From Yoonia sediminilitoris (GTDB lineage: Bacteria; Pseudomonadota; Alphaproteobacteria; Rhodobacterales; Rhodobacteraceae): DNA of 64,000 nucleotides. The position numbers and the translations under genes are program-made. Within the stretch, counting starts at the first letter, position 1. Every line of letters starts with the position of its first letter. Below, in pieces: positions 9,270 through 17,248 of this stretch. A model generated the notes under the pieces. That model was not told the DNA's origin. It saw only the letters and a program-made list of their open reading frames with translations, and searched no databases. The stretch is taken from contig NZ_QBUD01000002.1 of assembly GCF_003058085.1 (NCBI RefSeq), positions 372,001-436,000 on the forward strand, read 5' to 3'.

Positions 9270-9607
9270 TTGGCATCATTGGCCTCAACCCACCGGGCGC
9301 GAACCACCTCAATAGCCGTCTCCAGTTCTTCGGGGGATATGATGCCCTTTTCAACAAGGATATCTGTCATCGCCTGAAGCCTGCGACGGTAAAAGGACAG
9401 TGTGTTGTACTTCTCTAGCCCAAAGCTCTCGAAGCCACGCCTGACTTCGTCCAACGACACAATCCTGCGGGTGCCGTCGCCCAACAATCCACGAATGGCC
9501 TCAACCTGCTTTTCCCAATGCAGCCAGGGCAACTCAACCTTTGGTATTTCACCCGCCTGGTCACCGCCCACATCGTGGTAACCTCTCGGGCCCTTCGCAT
9601 CTTCCAT
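9266..9607 (-). CDS. Nitrile hydratase beta N-terminal-type subunit
   Basis: A 113-residue protein equivalent to the N-terminal helical half of nitrile hydratase beta. The start tag YHDVGG is diagnostic of the beta N-terminus, and the end has LQAMTDILVEKGIISPEELE, the helix that wraps the alpha subunit. ATG 9607 is chosen because AGGAGA lies about 6 bp upstream; the frame extends to 9676 without support. It is the first gene of the four-gene operon, and all joins are 4-bp overlaps. The HDVGG tag argues against it being the related P14K-type activator. No separate activator gene is visible nearby. Confidence 0.83.
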   Translation of the reverse strand: MEDAKGPRGYHDVGGDQAGEIPKVELPWLHWEKQVEAIRGLLGDGTRRIVSLDEVRRGFESFGLEKYNTLSFYRRRLQAMTDILVEKGIISPEELETAIEVVRARWVEANDAK

Positions 9608-10065
9608 AGCGTTCTCCTGATCCCGACAGAATGTGTGGTCCAACCTTGTCCCGCAAATGCTATTTTTGCATCTCACCGATGCGATTTACGAAGCATGTCC
9701 CGACCCGCCATTTCTTTCTGTGCCGATGGGCCTGACTGCCAATGCGACGTTCATCTCGGCACTGTCAAAATCCGTGCGCCGCCAGATCGCGGGGCTGATA
9801 ACCCCGGACCAGATTGCCCCCAAGCCGCTGTTGAACGCCCGAAAGAAACCAAGCCCAACGCCAAAAACGATGGTTGGTGTGACAAAAGGCAATGATCGAA
9901 TTCGCCAAAGCGTTCGTCCAGACAGGTTTGGGCACAAAGAACTCTTTGAACCGGACGAATGTTGGACCCTGCGCCGGAAAACATGCTGCGCCCGAAATTC
10001 AGCGCAGCACCGCATACCACGATGATCGGCAAAGCCTGCCCCCTAGGTTTCGATTTCAACGCATT
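9608..10065. other. Intergenic, possibly decayed coding DNA
   Basis: No intact gene was found here. On the minus strand between about 9960 and 9740 there is a hydrophobic stretch (LPFVTPTIVFGVGLGFF) resembling the middle of a PotB/PotC-like ABC permease, but frames are broken on both sides and the match is weak. The promoter of the hydratase operon should lie close to 9610-9700, but no convincing -35/-10 pair was recognised. Confidence 0.3.
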
Positions 10066-10420
10066 TCAGTCAGACAATTTGATACGAACCGGAATCGCGC
10101 CGTCCCTGATGAGCGGATCAATCGGATCATCAAATGCATCCAGCCGGACAAGCCCGCGCAATCTTTGAAATGGTTTGTAGAAGATCGGCAAGTTGCCCCA
10201 AGGGAGCGTAACGCGTGATGTCACCGACTTCGGGCTTGTAGCTTTCCGGAGCACCCGAAGTATCGAGACTGCGAGGCAGGTCCGCCACCTTTTCGATTCC
10301 GTGAAAGTCGGTCAGCTTCAGATCAAGAGGCAGCAGTTCGGCAAAGTCCTGGCCTGCCATCGTATCGTCAAGCGTCGCAGAAAGTTGCGCGTCTGCGATA
10401 ATGAAGTTGATACTGGTCAT
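10066..10420 (-). pseudogene. Cyclophilin-like fold protein, frameshifted
   Basis: A small protein of the bacterial cyclophilin-like family (Cyclophil_like2 type) interrupted by a single-base insertion. The first frame, from ATG 10420 (AAGGAG 9 bp upstream), reads MTSINFIIADAQLSATLDD through SLDTSGAPESYKPEVGDITRYAP. The second frame then continues PWGNLPIFYKPF and GLVRLDAFDDPI to a stop at 10066. The join falls at CCCTTGGGG near 10198-10203 (minus-strand reading), where one T too many turns Trp-Gly-Asn into another frame. All expected family blocks are present once the frames are joined, so the decay is recent or is a base-calling error. Confidence 0.75.
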
Positions 10421-10739
10421 AGCTTCCATTCTCCTTTCCTGTTCTCCGGATCCGGGCGATACCGCTCCGGACATGAGAAACGCAACGGCGAGAAAAGCGA
10501 ACGGGGCTTCGTGGTGAAACTTGATCGCACTCTCATCTCCCAATACCGGAAAATATACAGTGAGTCGCTTTACCGGAGGGTAAGACTCTGCAGGGATGGG
10601 CCCTAGGTTCAGGAGCCATTCATCCTGCGCCGTTAGCGTAGATTTCATGAAATATCAGTGATTTGCGCTGCGCAGGCCTAGTTTTTCTAAGGACGACGCA
10701 GGCCGCTGAGTTGATGTGAAATCGACGTCCTGCGGGTTT
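10421..10739. other. Intergenic, no recognisable gene
   Basis: No protein family or RNA was recognised on either strand. The region carries the ribosome-binding site of the cyclophilin-like gene at its left end and probably its promoter. Confidence 0.4.
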
Positions 10740-10964
10740 GCCGAGGGTTGTGCCCCTTCGCACATGCTTGTCAATGGTGACGACGCCGATGCCAAGGATG
10801 CCGTTGGAGTTACGATCCGGGACATTGGCTTTGAGCCGCTCGCGGCCGGTGGCCTCTGTACGGCCCGGTTCGTTGAACCCTTCGCCATGGTGACCGCCAA
10901 ACTTGCCTATGGCCAGCCCGGTGGCCCGGCACTAACCTATAGCTTTGAGAAACTGCATTGCTGA
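10740..10964 (+). pseudogene. C-terminal remnant of an F420/NADP-type oxidoreductase
   Basis: About 75 codons match the C-terminal domain of NAD(P)-dependent dinucleotide-binding proteins related to F420:NADP oxidoreductase. Recognisable parts are NGDDADAKDAV, TIRDIGFEPLAAGGL, TARFVEPFAM and the end segment after AYGQPGGPAL. The N-terminal Rossmann part is absent, and upstream sequence gives no in-frame continuation. It is therefore a truncated relic, 18 bp upstream of the intact cupin gene. Identification rests on motif memory only. Confidence 0.55.
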
Positions 10965-10982
10965 AGGAAAGGGAAAGAATTC

Positions 10983-11378
10983 ATGAAGATCATGAAAGGC
11001 GGGACAGCTCCGTCAAGCCCGGGCCCCACGGACTGGTTTACAGGCACTGTCCGCATCGACCCACTGCTTCAGGCAGAAGAGCCCGGGCGCGTCGCAGGTG
11101 CCCATGTCACGTTCGAACCGGGTGCCCGCACGGCCTGGCACATGCACCCCGCGGGTCAGACGCTGATTGTCACCTTCGGGCGCGGCCTCGTGCAATGCGA
11201 GGGCGGACCAATCAAAGAAATCTCCCAAGGCGATGTCGTCTGGTTCCCCGCAGACGAAAAACACTGGCACGGGGCAACTCCCGACACGGCGATGAGCCAT
11301 ATCGCTATTCAGGAGAGCATCGACGGCAGTGCGGTAACATGGATGGAGAAGGTCACGGACGCCCAGTATCAGGCCTGA
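10983..11378 (+). CDS. Cupin-domain protein
   Basis: A 131-residue single-domain cupin. Motif 1 is [17 protein letters not shown] with metal-ligand His residues, and motif 2 is [16 protein letters not shown]. The C-terminal IAIQESIDG block is typical of the short cupins often found beside carboxymuconolactone decarboxylase or reductase genes. It probably binds a divalent metal in the cytoplasm; the reaction is unknown. It is intact and stands between two decayed genes. Confidence 0.88.
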   Translation: MKIMKGGTAPSSPGPTDWFTGTVRIDPLLQAEEPGRVAGAHVTFEPGARTAWHMHPAGQTLIVTFGRGLVQCEGGPIKEISQGDVVWFPADEKHWHGATPDTAMSHIAIQESIDGSAVTWMEKVTDAQYQA

Positions 11379-11939
11379 TCTTTGCCCGGCACGCAAAACG
11401 CGCGCCGGAACGACGCAAAGTAACCGAACCGTCAGCTGGTTGCTTTTCCTAATGCCTCCAAGGCGTCGGAAAGATCCGATTTTCGACCCCGTATTAAGCG
11501 CGCAATACCCAAATAGAGCAGATGACTTGCGCGTTACGGCGATGTCGGGGCCATTTGAGGGGTGGCCCGCGCGTTCAAGACAAAGGTTTCGATGTAGCCA
11601 ACTTCTTTGCCTGACAATGCCCGTTGCAACCACCGGGTTTTGCCCGCTCCCGACCATATTTAGATTGCGTTCATAGTCCAACTTCGATTGCGGGGACACA
11701 TTTTGGCATCGTCAACTTATTGGATCTTGCGGAAAATGAGCGGCAGAGCCCTGGTCAGGCGACCATACTCATAGACGGCCCATTATAGCCAATATGGGAG
11801 CGGTCCGATCTCCGCCGCTGCCCGGCATAAATGCCGTACCGGGCAGATGTTCCAGCTTCTCACAGAAACTGTTCAATTCATAAGACAAGAGGAATATTTT
11901 CCCGACGTCGCGTCGGTCGATGCGAGCCTTCGGAGCTGT
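11379..11939. other. Long intergenic stretch, nothing recognised
   Basis: About 560 bp without a supported gene. Reading frames on both strands have no family resemblance and poor composition. It adjoins an IS6-family transposase remnant, so it may be insertion-sequence debris. Confidence 0.4.
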
Positions 11940-12155
11940 TGTTTGCCCCCTTATGTCTGCGCAGGCCGATCCCGCCGGATGGACGCGGCAAACTTTGCAC
12001 CAAATTTATCAACGCACTTCCAGATCGTTTCTTAGCTCGCGATGATGCCGCGCGCCGCAAGTTGATCCTCGATATCGCGCAGGCTCATGGGAAACCGAAA
12101 ACAGGACCAGACCGCATAGGCAATGATATCAGGCGCGAAACGGTGGCCTTTGAAG
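11940..12155 (-). mobile_element. IS6-family transposase remnant (N-terminal part)
   Basis: On the minus strand from about 12154 the reading is FKGHRFAPDIIAYAVW, then FPMSLRDIEDQLAARGI, an in-frame TAA where the family has Tyr (SYET), and VDKFGAKFAASIRRDRP. This is the N-terminal helix-turn-helix region of IS6-family transposases. It stops being recognisable near 11950. The nonsense codon and loss of the DDE domain show it is dead. Confidence 0.75.
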
Positions 12156-12266
12156 GCGCCGGAATGTTTGGCTGTTTCATGGCACGCGAAACTGCTTCTT
12201 CGTTTTCAGGACAAGACACTGATTGTAGCACTTGGATCATATTTCTCATCAGATTAAACTGGTTTC

Positions 12267-13265
12267 ATGGGGCAGGTTACTTCTCTCTTCGCGCGAAAGG
12301 TCGTCGGTGGCGCTGGCGATGTCATTGATGCGAGCGCCGTACTCGCATTCGTTGGGTTGGACGTGGACGGGCCGTGGGACCCAAAAGTCATGCTGGAGGA
12401 AGATGACTTCTACGGCATGATTGAATTGATCGCAGAGCAAATGGATGTGACGTCATTGGCCTTGATCGTCGGCGATGCGATGCGGCCAGATGAATACGGG
12501 GCCCTTGGCCTTGCCTGGAAAGCCGCGCCAAATCTCCTTGGTTCCTTTTCTCGCGTGGAACGGTATTGGCGCCTTTGGACCAGCTTCACACGCTATGAGT
12601 TGGAACGGACCAACGAAGGTGTATTATTCATAGAGCAACGCAAAGGTGCGCGACGCCTTGGAATGCGGATTTCGATAGAGGCCGATCTGGCCAGTGGTGT
12701 CTCGCTCAGTCGGCAGGTTTCGCCGAGGCCATTTTCTCCGTTGGCGGTCTATTTCAAGCATGACGCGCCTAAAACGACCAAGCATCATGAGGCTTATTTT
12801 GGCTGCCCGGTTCACTTTGGGGCAGACAAGGATGCGATGCTTATGTCCCATCAGTCTCTTTCAGAGCCCAATGTGCTTGGGGATGAGGGGATCACCCGGT
12901 TTCTTGTCTCGCACCTCGATCAGGAGCTTGCGCAGATTGACGACGCCCCCGCTTTGCAAACGCAGACCAAAGGCGAAATCGCGCGCGCGTTGAGCGAAGG
13001 CCTGCCCAAGATGGGGGACATCGCGCGCAGGTTGGGGCTTAGCGCCCGGTCTCTTCACCGGCGCCTCGCCGAACAGGGTCTCAGTTTTCAGACCCTCACC
13101 GAGGAGACGCGCCGCGAGATTGCCACAGCCATGCTGCAAGAAGAACGCTACGCGCTGTCCGAGATCGCGTTCCTCACCGGGTATTCAGAGCAAAGCGCCT
13201 TCAACCGTGCCTTTAAGCGGTGGATGGGCGTGACACCGGCGACCTATCGGAAGTCTCCCAAGTAA
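12267..13265 (+). CDS. AraC-family transcriptional regulator
   Basis: A 332-residue cytoplasmic regulator with an N-terminal ligand-sensing domain of the Arabinose_bd type (about residues 20-210) and a C-terminal AraC double helix-turn-helix (about 235-330). The latter is seen as MGDIARRLGLSARSLHRRL and then EIAFLTGYSEQSAFNRAFKRW. It lies 118 bp upstream of the NmrA-like oxidoreductase gene in the same direction and is the likely regulator of it and the following membrane protein, by analogy with similar loci. Confidence 0.9.
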   Translation: MGQVTSLFARKVVGGAGDVIDASAVLAFVGLDVDGPWDPKVMLEEDDFYGMIELIAEQMDVTSLALIVGDAMRPDEYGALGLAWKAAPNLLGSFSRVERYWRLWTSFTRYELERTNEGVLFIEQRKGARRLGMRISIEADLASGVSLSRQVSPRPFSPLAVYFKHDAPKTTKHHEAYFGCPVHFGADKDAMLMSHQSLSEPNVLGDEGITRFLVSHLDQELAQIDDAPALQTQTKGEIARALSEGLPKMGDIARRLGLSARSLHRRLAEQGLSFQTLTEETRREIATAMLQEERYALSEIAFLTGYSEQSAFNRAFKRWMGVTPATYRKSPK

Positions 13266-13333
13266 AATTCCCCCGACCTGTGACATTGGCAGCAGATGTT
13301 AAAACCGTGGCAAGCGCGGTCAATACCTGGGTC

Positions 13334-13374
13334 CCTTGGTTTTTCTAATCCTTGGTCATCAACTTGAACCAAGG
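13334..13374 (+). promoter_or_regulatory. Triple CCTTGGT-type repeat before the oxidoreductase gene
   Basis: CCTTGGT occurs at 13334-13340 and again at 13350-13356 (16-bp spacing). Its inverted complement ACCAAGG is at 13368-13374, overlapping the ribosome-binding site AAGGAG of the gene starting at 13384. The direct pair could be an AraC-type operator, and the outer pair can fold into a hairpin that hides the ribosome-binding site. Function is inferred only from position. Confidence 0.35.
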
Positions 13375-13383
13375 AGACTGAAA

Positions 13384-14211
13384 ATGACTGACCAACCTAT
13401 CCTCATTATCGGCGCCACCGGCAAAACCGGGTCGCGGGTCGCCAGCAAACTCGAAGCCAAAGGCGTCGCAGTGCGTCGCGGCGCACGGCGGTCCGAGACA
13501 CCCTTCGATTGGGACGACCCAAGCACTTGGGCTCCCGTCCTCACCGGCGTTTCAAAAGCCTATGTGACCTATTTCCCCGATCTCGCCTTCCCCGGCGCAG
13601 TAGAAAAGCTCGAAGCCTTCACCAAGGTGGCCGTGGACACAGGGCTAAAGCATATTGTGCTGCTCTCGGGCCGCGGCGAGCATTTTGCCAGCATGGGCGA
13701 AGAGGTCGTCCGCAATTCAGGCCTGCCCTTCACCATCGTGCGGGCAGCGTGGTTTGCGCAGAACTTTAGCGAAGGCTACCTGCGCGACCCGATCCTGGGG
13801 GGCGTGCTGCCGATGCCGGGTGGTGATATGCCTGAGCCGATCATTGATATCGACGATATCGCCGACGTGGTGGTCGCTGCCCTGACCGAAGAGGGGCATC
13901 TGGGCGAGCGCTATGAAGTCACTGGCCCGCGCCTGATGACCTTTGCTGAGATGGCAGAAGTGCTGTCCACGACGCTAGGCCGCCATATCCAGCATGTCCC
14001 GATCACGTTTGAAGACTTTCACGCCAATGTCGCAGCCTCTGGCGGTGACTTCGTGGCCGAGGTCTTTACGCAGATCGCGCGGGAAACGCTGGATGGCCGC
14101 AACGCATACACAGCGGACGGGGTAGAGCGCGCCTTGGGCCGCAAGCCGCGCGACTTCGCCGCGTTCGCACAGACCGCGATGGCCGCAGGCGCATGGTCTG
14201 CCGCCGCCTAA
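13384..14211 (+). CDS. NmrA-like NAD(P)-binding oxidoreductase
   Basis: A 275-residue atypical short-chain dehydrogenase of the NmrA/azoreductase-like group. The N-terminal nucleotide-binding motif is ILIIGATGKTGSRVASKL, and the segment PFTIVRAAWFAQNFSEGYL corresponds to the substrate-side loop. The usual catalytic Tyr-Lys pair is not evident, as is common in this group. ATG 13384 is chosen because AAGGAG lies 7 bp upstream; the frame begins earlier without a ribosome site. The next gene, a DUF1772 membrane protein, follows after 65 bp, a pairing often seen under AraC control. Confidence 0.88.
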   Translation: MTDQPILIIGATGKTGSRVASKLEAKGVAVRRGARRSETPFDWDDPSTWAPVLTGVSKAYVTYFPDLAFPGAVEKLEAFTKVAVDTGLKHIVLLSGRGEHFASMGEEVVRNSGLPFTIVRAAWFAQNFSEGYLRDPILGGVLPMPGGDMPEPIIDIDDIADVVVAALTEEGHLGERYEVTGPRLMTFAEMAEVLSTTLGRHIQHVPITFEDFHANVAASGGDFVAEVFTQIARETLDGRNAYTADGVERALGRKPRDFAAFAQTAMAAGAWSAAA

Positions 14212-14276
14212 CCCTCACAACAGGCGGCAGGAGACACCGCTTTTCTGCCGCATCACCCTCATCAGGAGACCCGACA

Positions 14277-14786
14277 ATGTCGATAGCTTTCTTCTTCCTC
14301 TTCCAATTCGCAATTCTCGCCTATGCTCTTTTGGGCGGCGTTTTCCTTGCCTTTTCGGACTTCATCATGCGGTCCCTCGCAATGACGGGTGGCCATGGCG
14401 GCATCGAGGCCATGCAGGTCATAAACCGCGAGGTCTTTCGCTGGGTGTTCATGGCGCTGTTTCTGGGCATGGCAGCAGCTTCATTGATCGTCGCGGGCTA
14501 TGGCGCCTTTGGTCTCTCCGGCCCCGCGGGAACGCTGGTTATGATGGCCGGACTGGTCTATCTTGTCGGCTGCTTCGGTGTCACCGTTTTCTTCAACGTG
14601 CCAATGAACGAGGCACTGGCGGGCATGGATATCTCATCGGGCACCACGCGCGACTACTGGGCGCAGACCTATGTCCCCCGGTGGACCTTCTGGAATTCCG
14701 TCCGGACGACCGCCTGCGCCGCGTCGGCTGCGCTGCTTCTCTTTGGGCTTCTGTGGATGACACAGAGCCAAACACAGTCGGCGTGA
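14277..14786 (+). CDS. DUF1772 (anthrone-oxygenase-like) membrane protein
   Basis: A 169-residue integral membrane protein with four hydrophobic segments (about residues 5-30, 57-80, 85-108 and 142-162). The conserved NVPMNEALAGMD block and WAQTYVPRWTFWNSVRT region are the DUF1772 signature. Fungal relatives are called anthrone oxygenases, but bacterial function is unknown. AGGAGA lies 9 bp before the ATG. It is probably co-transcribed with the NmrA-like gene and followed by a strong hairpin at 14831. Confidence 0.85.
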   Translation: MSIAFFFLFQFAILAYALLGGVFLAFSDFIMRSLAMTGGHGGIEAMQVINREVFRWVFMALFLGMAAASLIVAGYGAFGLSGPAGTLVMMAGLVYLVGCFGVTVFFNVPMNEALAGMDISSGTTRDYWAQTYVPRWTFWNSVRTTACAASAALLLFGLLWMTQSQTQSA

Positions 14787-14830
14787 GGCGCGTTTGCAGC
14801 AGAGCGCTGCGCATCACGAACGCACCGCGC

Positions 14831-14863
14831 CTGAAGCCGGGAAATCCGTTTTCCCGGCTTCAG
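14831..14863 (+). terminator. Perfect 14-bp hairpin
   Basis: CTGAAGCCGGGAAA and its exact complement TTTCCCGGCTTCAG enclose a 5-base loop, 44 bp after the DUF1772 stop. No T-run follows on the plus strand, so it is either a weak intrinsic terminator or an mRNA-stabilising structure. Confidence 0.6.
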
Positions 14864-14889
14864 ATGTGGATTGAAAGGGCGGCGCGTGA

Positions 14890-15264
14890 ATGGATATGAT
14901 GGCTTACATGGTTTATTTCGTTTGCGTTGTGATCCTTGGGGTGATCGGTTTTCAGGTCGCCTTGATAGTCGGGGCCCCTTGGGGGCGGCTGACCCAAGGG
15001 GGGCAGGTGGACGGGGCCTTGCCCCTGTCCGGCAGGATCATTGCGGCGCTCTCAATCGCGATCCTTGCGGCAATCGCTTTGGCACTGCTTTCGGCTGATG
15101 GCTATTGGCCGTATTGGCCGCGTTGGACAGCATGGCCGGCTGTGGCCGTCATCTTCGTTTCAACTGTCCTGAACTGGATCACGCCGTCTGTTGCAGAACG
15201 TAAGCTCTGGGGGCCAATCATGACCGTGATACTGTGCCTCACAATTGCAATCGTATGGCTATAA
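14890..15264 (+). CDS. Small integral membrane protein, unknown function
   Basis: A 124-residue protein with an N-terminal membrane helix (about residues 5-28), then APWGRLTQGG, and three more helices (50-68, 80-98, 104-122) ending in IAIVWL. The GAPWGRLTQGG motif is recurrent in a family of uncharacterised four-helix proteins of Gram-negative bacteria. GGGCGGCGCG precedes the ATG. No neighbour clarifies its role; it is isolated by a hairpin upstream and about 250 bp downstream. Confidence 0.75.
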   Translation: MDMMAYMVYFVCVVILGVIGFQVALIVGAPWGRLTQGGQVDGALPLSGRIIAALSIAILAAIALALLSADGYWPYWPRWTAWPAVAVIFVSTVLNWITPSVAERKLWGPIMTVILCLTIAIVWL

Positions 15265-15515
15265 CCTCCGAACCCTTCACTGCCCGATGAAGTCCGTGCG
15301 CCCCTTCGACAAGGCGGCACTCAGATGGTCGATCAAAAGCCGCGACACGGCGCAAGATAACGCCTGATCGGCCAAATCGTGGGACCTCATCGTCAGGTCG
15401 GTTCATTGTTTGGATATCGGGTCCGAAATGGAGCGCTGTCTTCATCCGCCCTGGTTGATTAAAACCCGGATCAGGACGTATTCTGTCATGAGATGACCGG
15501 ATTGAGGCGACAATC

Positions 15516-16541
15516 GTGACCGAACAGACAATGGCAGCAGGTTTTGCTGCGGCATTTGCGGACTATGCCTGCGACCGAGGTGCAAACCGTGATGCCTTGC
15601 TGGCCGACAGCGGCCTGACAGATGATGTTCTGTCAGATCAGGACAATCGCATTCCAGTGGCGGCGTATCAGGCGCTTATAGGGGCTGCGATCCGGCAAAC
15701 GGGCGATACCGCGTTGCTGCTGCGGCACACGCTGGAGTCGCGACTGGAGACTATGTCGGTTGTTGGCCAGATCGTTCATACCTCGGCGTCGCTCGGTCAC
15801 TCAATCGCGCAGTTGAACCGCTATTTGCACCTGATGGCCGATGTGAACCTGCCAGCGGGCACCGACCGGTTTGCGCTTCTTCACACGGATGCTGGTCTTT
15901 GGATCGTCGATCATCTGGTTGTTCCACATGATGCGTATATGGGCATTGAGGGGGCGTTCGCGCGGTTCATCAGCGAATTCCGCAGGTCATTTCCGGGTGC
16001 AACATTCGAGATCGGGATGGAGGTCACCTACCCGCCGCCGCCGCATGCGGACCAGTACCCTGACCTATTTCGCGTGCCGGTGCAGTTCAATGCCAACCGC
16101 AATGCGCTTCAGATTGATCCGGTCTGGGACAGCCCGGACACCCAGTTCGAGCCGGGAAACGAATATGCATTCGGCATTTTCACCCGCCACGCTGATAAGA
16201 TGCTGGCAAAGCTGCGGGCCGATACATCCATCCGTGCGCAGATTGAAGCCCAGATTCTGCCCAAACTGCACGAAGGAACGATCTCGATGGACAAGGTGGC
16301 CAAGGATACCGCGATGAGCCGCCAGACCTTGTATCGTCGGTTGAAGGATGAAGGGATTACTTTCGCTGAAATCCACGATGACCTGCGTCAGCGCATGGCC
16401 ATGGAATATCTGGGTGGACAAAAGGTCACAGTGAACGAAACCGCCTATCTTCTGGGGTTTTCCGAAGCCTCCTCTTTCGTTCGCGCCTTCAAGCGGTGGA
16501 CAGGGCTCAGCCCCACTGCCTACCTCAATCAGGCAGCCTGA
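15516..16541 (+). CDS. AraC-family transcriptional regulator
   Basis: A 341-residue regulator with the same architecture as the one at 12267: Arabinose_bd-type sensor (about residues 20-205) and C-terminal AraC DNA-binding domain. The latter has MDKVAKDTAMSRQTLYRRL and AYLLGFSEASSFVRAFKRW. The GTG at 15516, preceded by GAGGCGA, is used; an ATG five codons in is the alternative. It may control the lipoprotein/SDR/membrane-protein group at 16648-18819, which follows on the same strand. In the 250 bp before it, a minus-strand stretch (SRLLIDHLSAALSKG) faintly resembles a LysR C-terminus but is not supported. Confidence 0.9.
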   Translation: MTEQTMAAGFAAAFADYACDRGANRDALLADSGLTDDVLSDQDNRIPVAAYQALIGAAIRQTGDTALLLRHTLESRLETMSVVGQIVHTSASLGHSIAQLNRYLHLMADVNLPAGTDRFALLHTDAGLWIVDHLVVPHDAYMGIEGAFARFISEFRRSFPGATFEIGMEVTYPPPPHADQYPDLFRVPVQFNANRNALQIDPVWDSPDTQFEPGNEYAFGIFTRHADKMLAKLRADTSIRAQIEAQILPKLHEGTISMDKVAKDTAMSRQTLYRRLKDEGITFAEIHDDLRQRMAMEYLGGQKVTVNETAYLLGFSEASSFVRAFKRWTGLSPTAYLNQAA

Positions 16542-16647
16542 CGACACTCTGTTACGAAGTGTCAATTCGTTGATGCCTGCGGTCATGCCGTGACCGCGGA
16601 CGACTGGCTATCTGCTGTCTCGACATCGAAACGAGAAAGGTCAGACA

Positions 16648-17010
16648 ATGAAAACGCAACTTGTAATTTCCACTGCCGGGGTGGTCCTGATAGCGGCCTG
16701 TGCCGATAGCGGTGCAAACTACCAGCCGATCCTTGATGGTACGCCGACCCCTGCCTATCAGGCTGACTTGGCTGCTTGTCAGGCGCTGGCCCACGACCAA
16801 AACCAGTTCGATCAGGAAACGCTGGGGGCGACTGTTCTGGGCGCGGGCGCTGGTGCAGCATTGGGTGCAGCCGAAAGTGGCGACGCATTGGGCGGTGCCC
16901 TTGCAGGCGCGCTGGCCGGCGGTATCGCGAGTGCCGTGGACGTCAGCGAACGGCGAGAGTCCATTGTTGTTGAATGCCTGCGTGGTCGCGGCCACCGGGT
17001 CGTTGGTTGA
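16648..17010 (+). CDS. Glycine-zipper lipoprotein
   Basis: A 120-residue predicted lipoprotein. The signal peptide ends in the lipobox LIAAC (Cys18), placing it in the outer or inner membrane. The middle (about residues 60-95) is a Gly/Ala-rich zipper, TVLGAGAGAALGAA and GGALAGALAGGIAS, as in the glycine-zipper OmpA-like/YMGG families. The C-terminus has a second Cys (VVECLRGRGHRVVG), a pattern common in alphaproteobacterial proteins of this kind. AAAGG precedes the ATG. Function unknown; likely envelope-associated. Confidence 0.8.
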   Translation: MKTQLVISTAGVVLIAACADSGANYQPILDGTPTPAYQADLAACQALAHDQNQFDQETLGATVLGAGAGAALGAAESGDALGGALAGALAGGIASAVDVSERRESIVVECLRGRGHRVVG

Positions 17011-17020
17011 GGTCCGGACG

Positions 17021-17233
17021 ATGACTGACATCCCCTGCATTCGTGCCCGCCGGTTTCACGGGCTTTACGCTTTGCTCACCGGTGACGCGCGTACAAAACC
17101 GCGCGGCCACCACGATATCCCTGATCATCTGTCGCAAGACCTGGGCTTGCCGGAAGCGACGCGGCGCGACCGGCCCATAAGTCATCTGGGTCTATGCATT
17201 CACCCGGTCAGGCCGCAACTGCTGCCCTTTTAA
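17021..17233 (+). CDS. Small DUF1127-like protein
   Basis: A 70-residue reading frame with IPDHLSQDLGLPEATRRDRP, closely resembling the conserved C-terminal helix of DUF1127 (YjiS-like) small proteins, in which LSDHLLRDIGL is typical. In alphaproteobacteria such Arg-rich small proteins act in RNA turnover and phosphate or stress responses. GAGG lies upstream of the ATG. It sits between the lipoprotein (10 bp) and the SDR gene (15 bp), consistent with one operon. Shorter than most gene finders accept. Confidence 0.55.
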   Translation: MTDIPCIRARRFHGLYALLTGDARTKPRGHHDIPDHLSQDLGLPEATRRDRPISHLGLCIHPVRPQLLPF

Positions 17234-17248
17234 GGAAAGATATACGCC

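Noticed and set aside
8353-9607. Plain two-subunit nitrile hydratase with a sequencing frameshift splitting beta
   Set aside because: Each part has its own start with ribosome site or ATGA overlap, and the split lies at the known domain boundary, as in natural three-subunit enzymes.
9686-10059. Hydrophobic minus-strand frames resembling an ABC permease
   Set aside because: The resemblance is limited to one hydrophobic stretch and frames break on both sides; kept only as a remark in the gap entry.
11831-12328. Plus-strand open frame of 165 codons before the AraC gene
   Set aside because: The same DNA read on the minus strand gives IS6 transposase blocks, and the plus frame has no recognisable content.
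15265-15420. Possible LysR C-terminal remnant on the minus strand
   Set aside because: Only about 20 codons look similar and there is no helix-turn-helix or effector domain.
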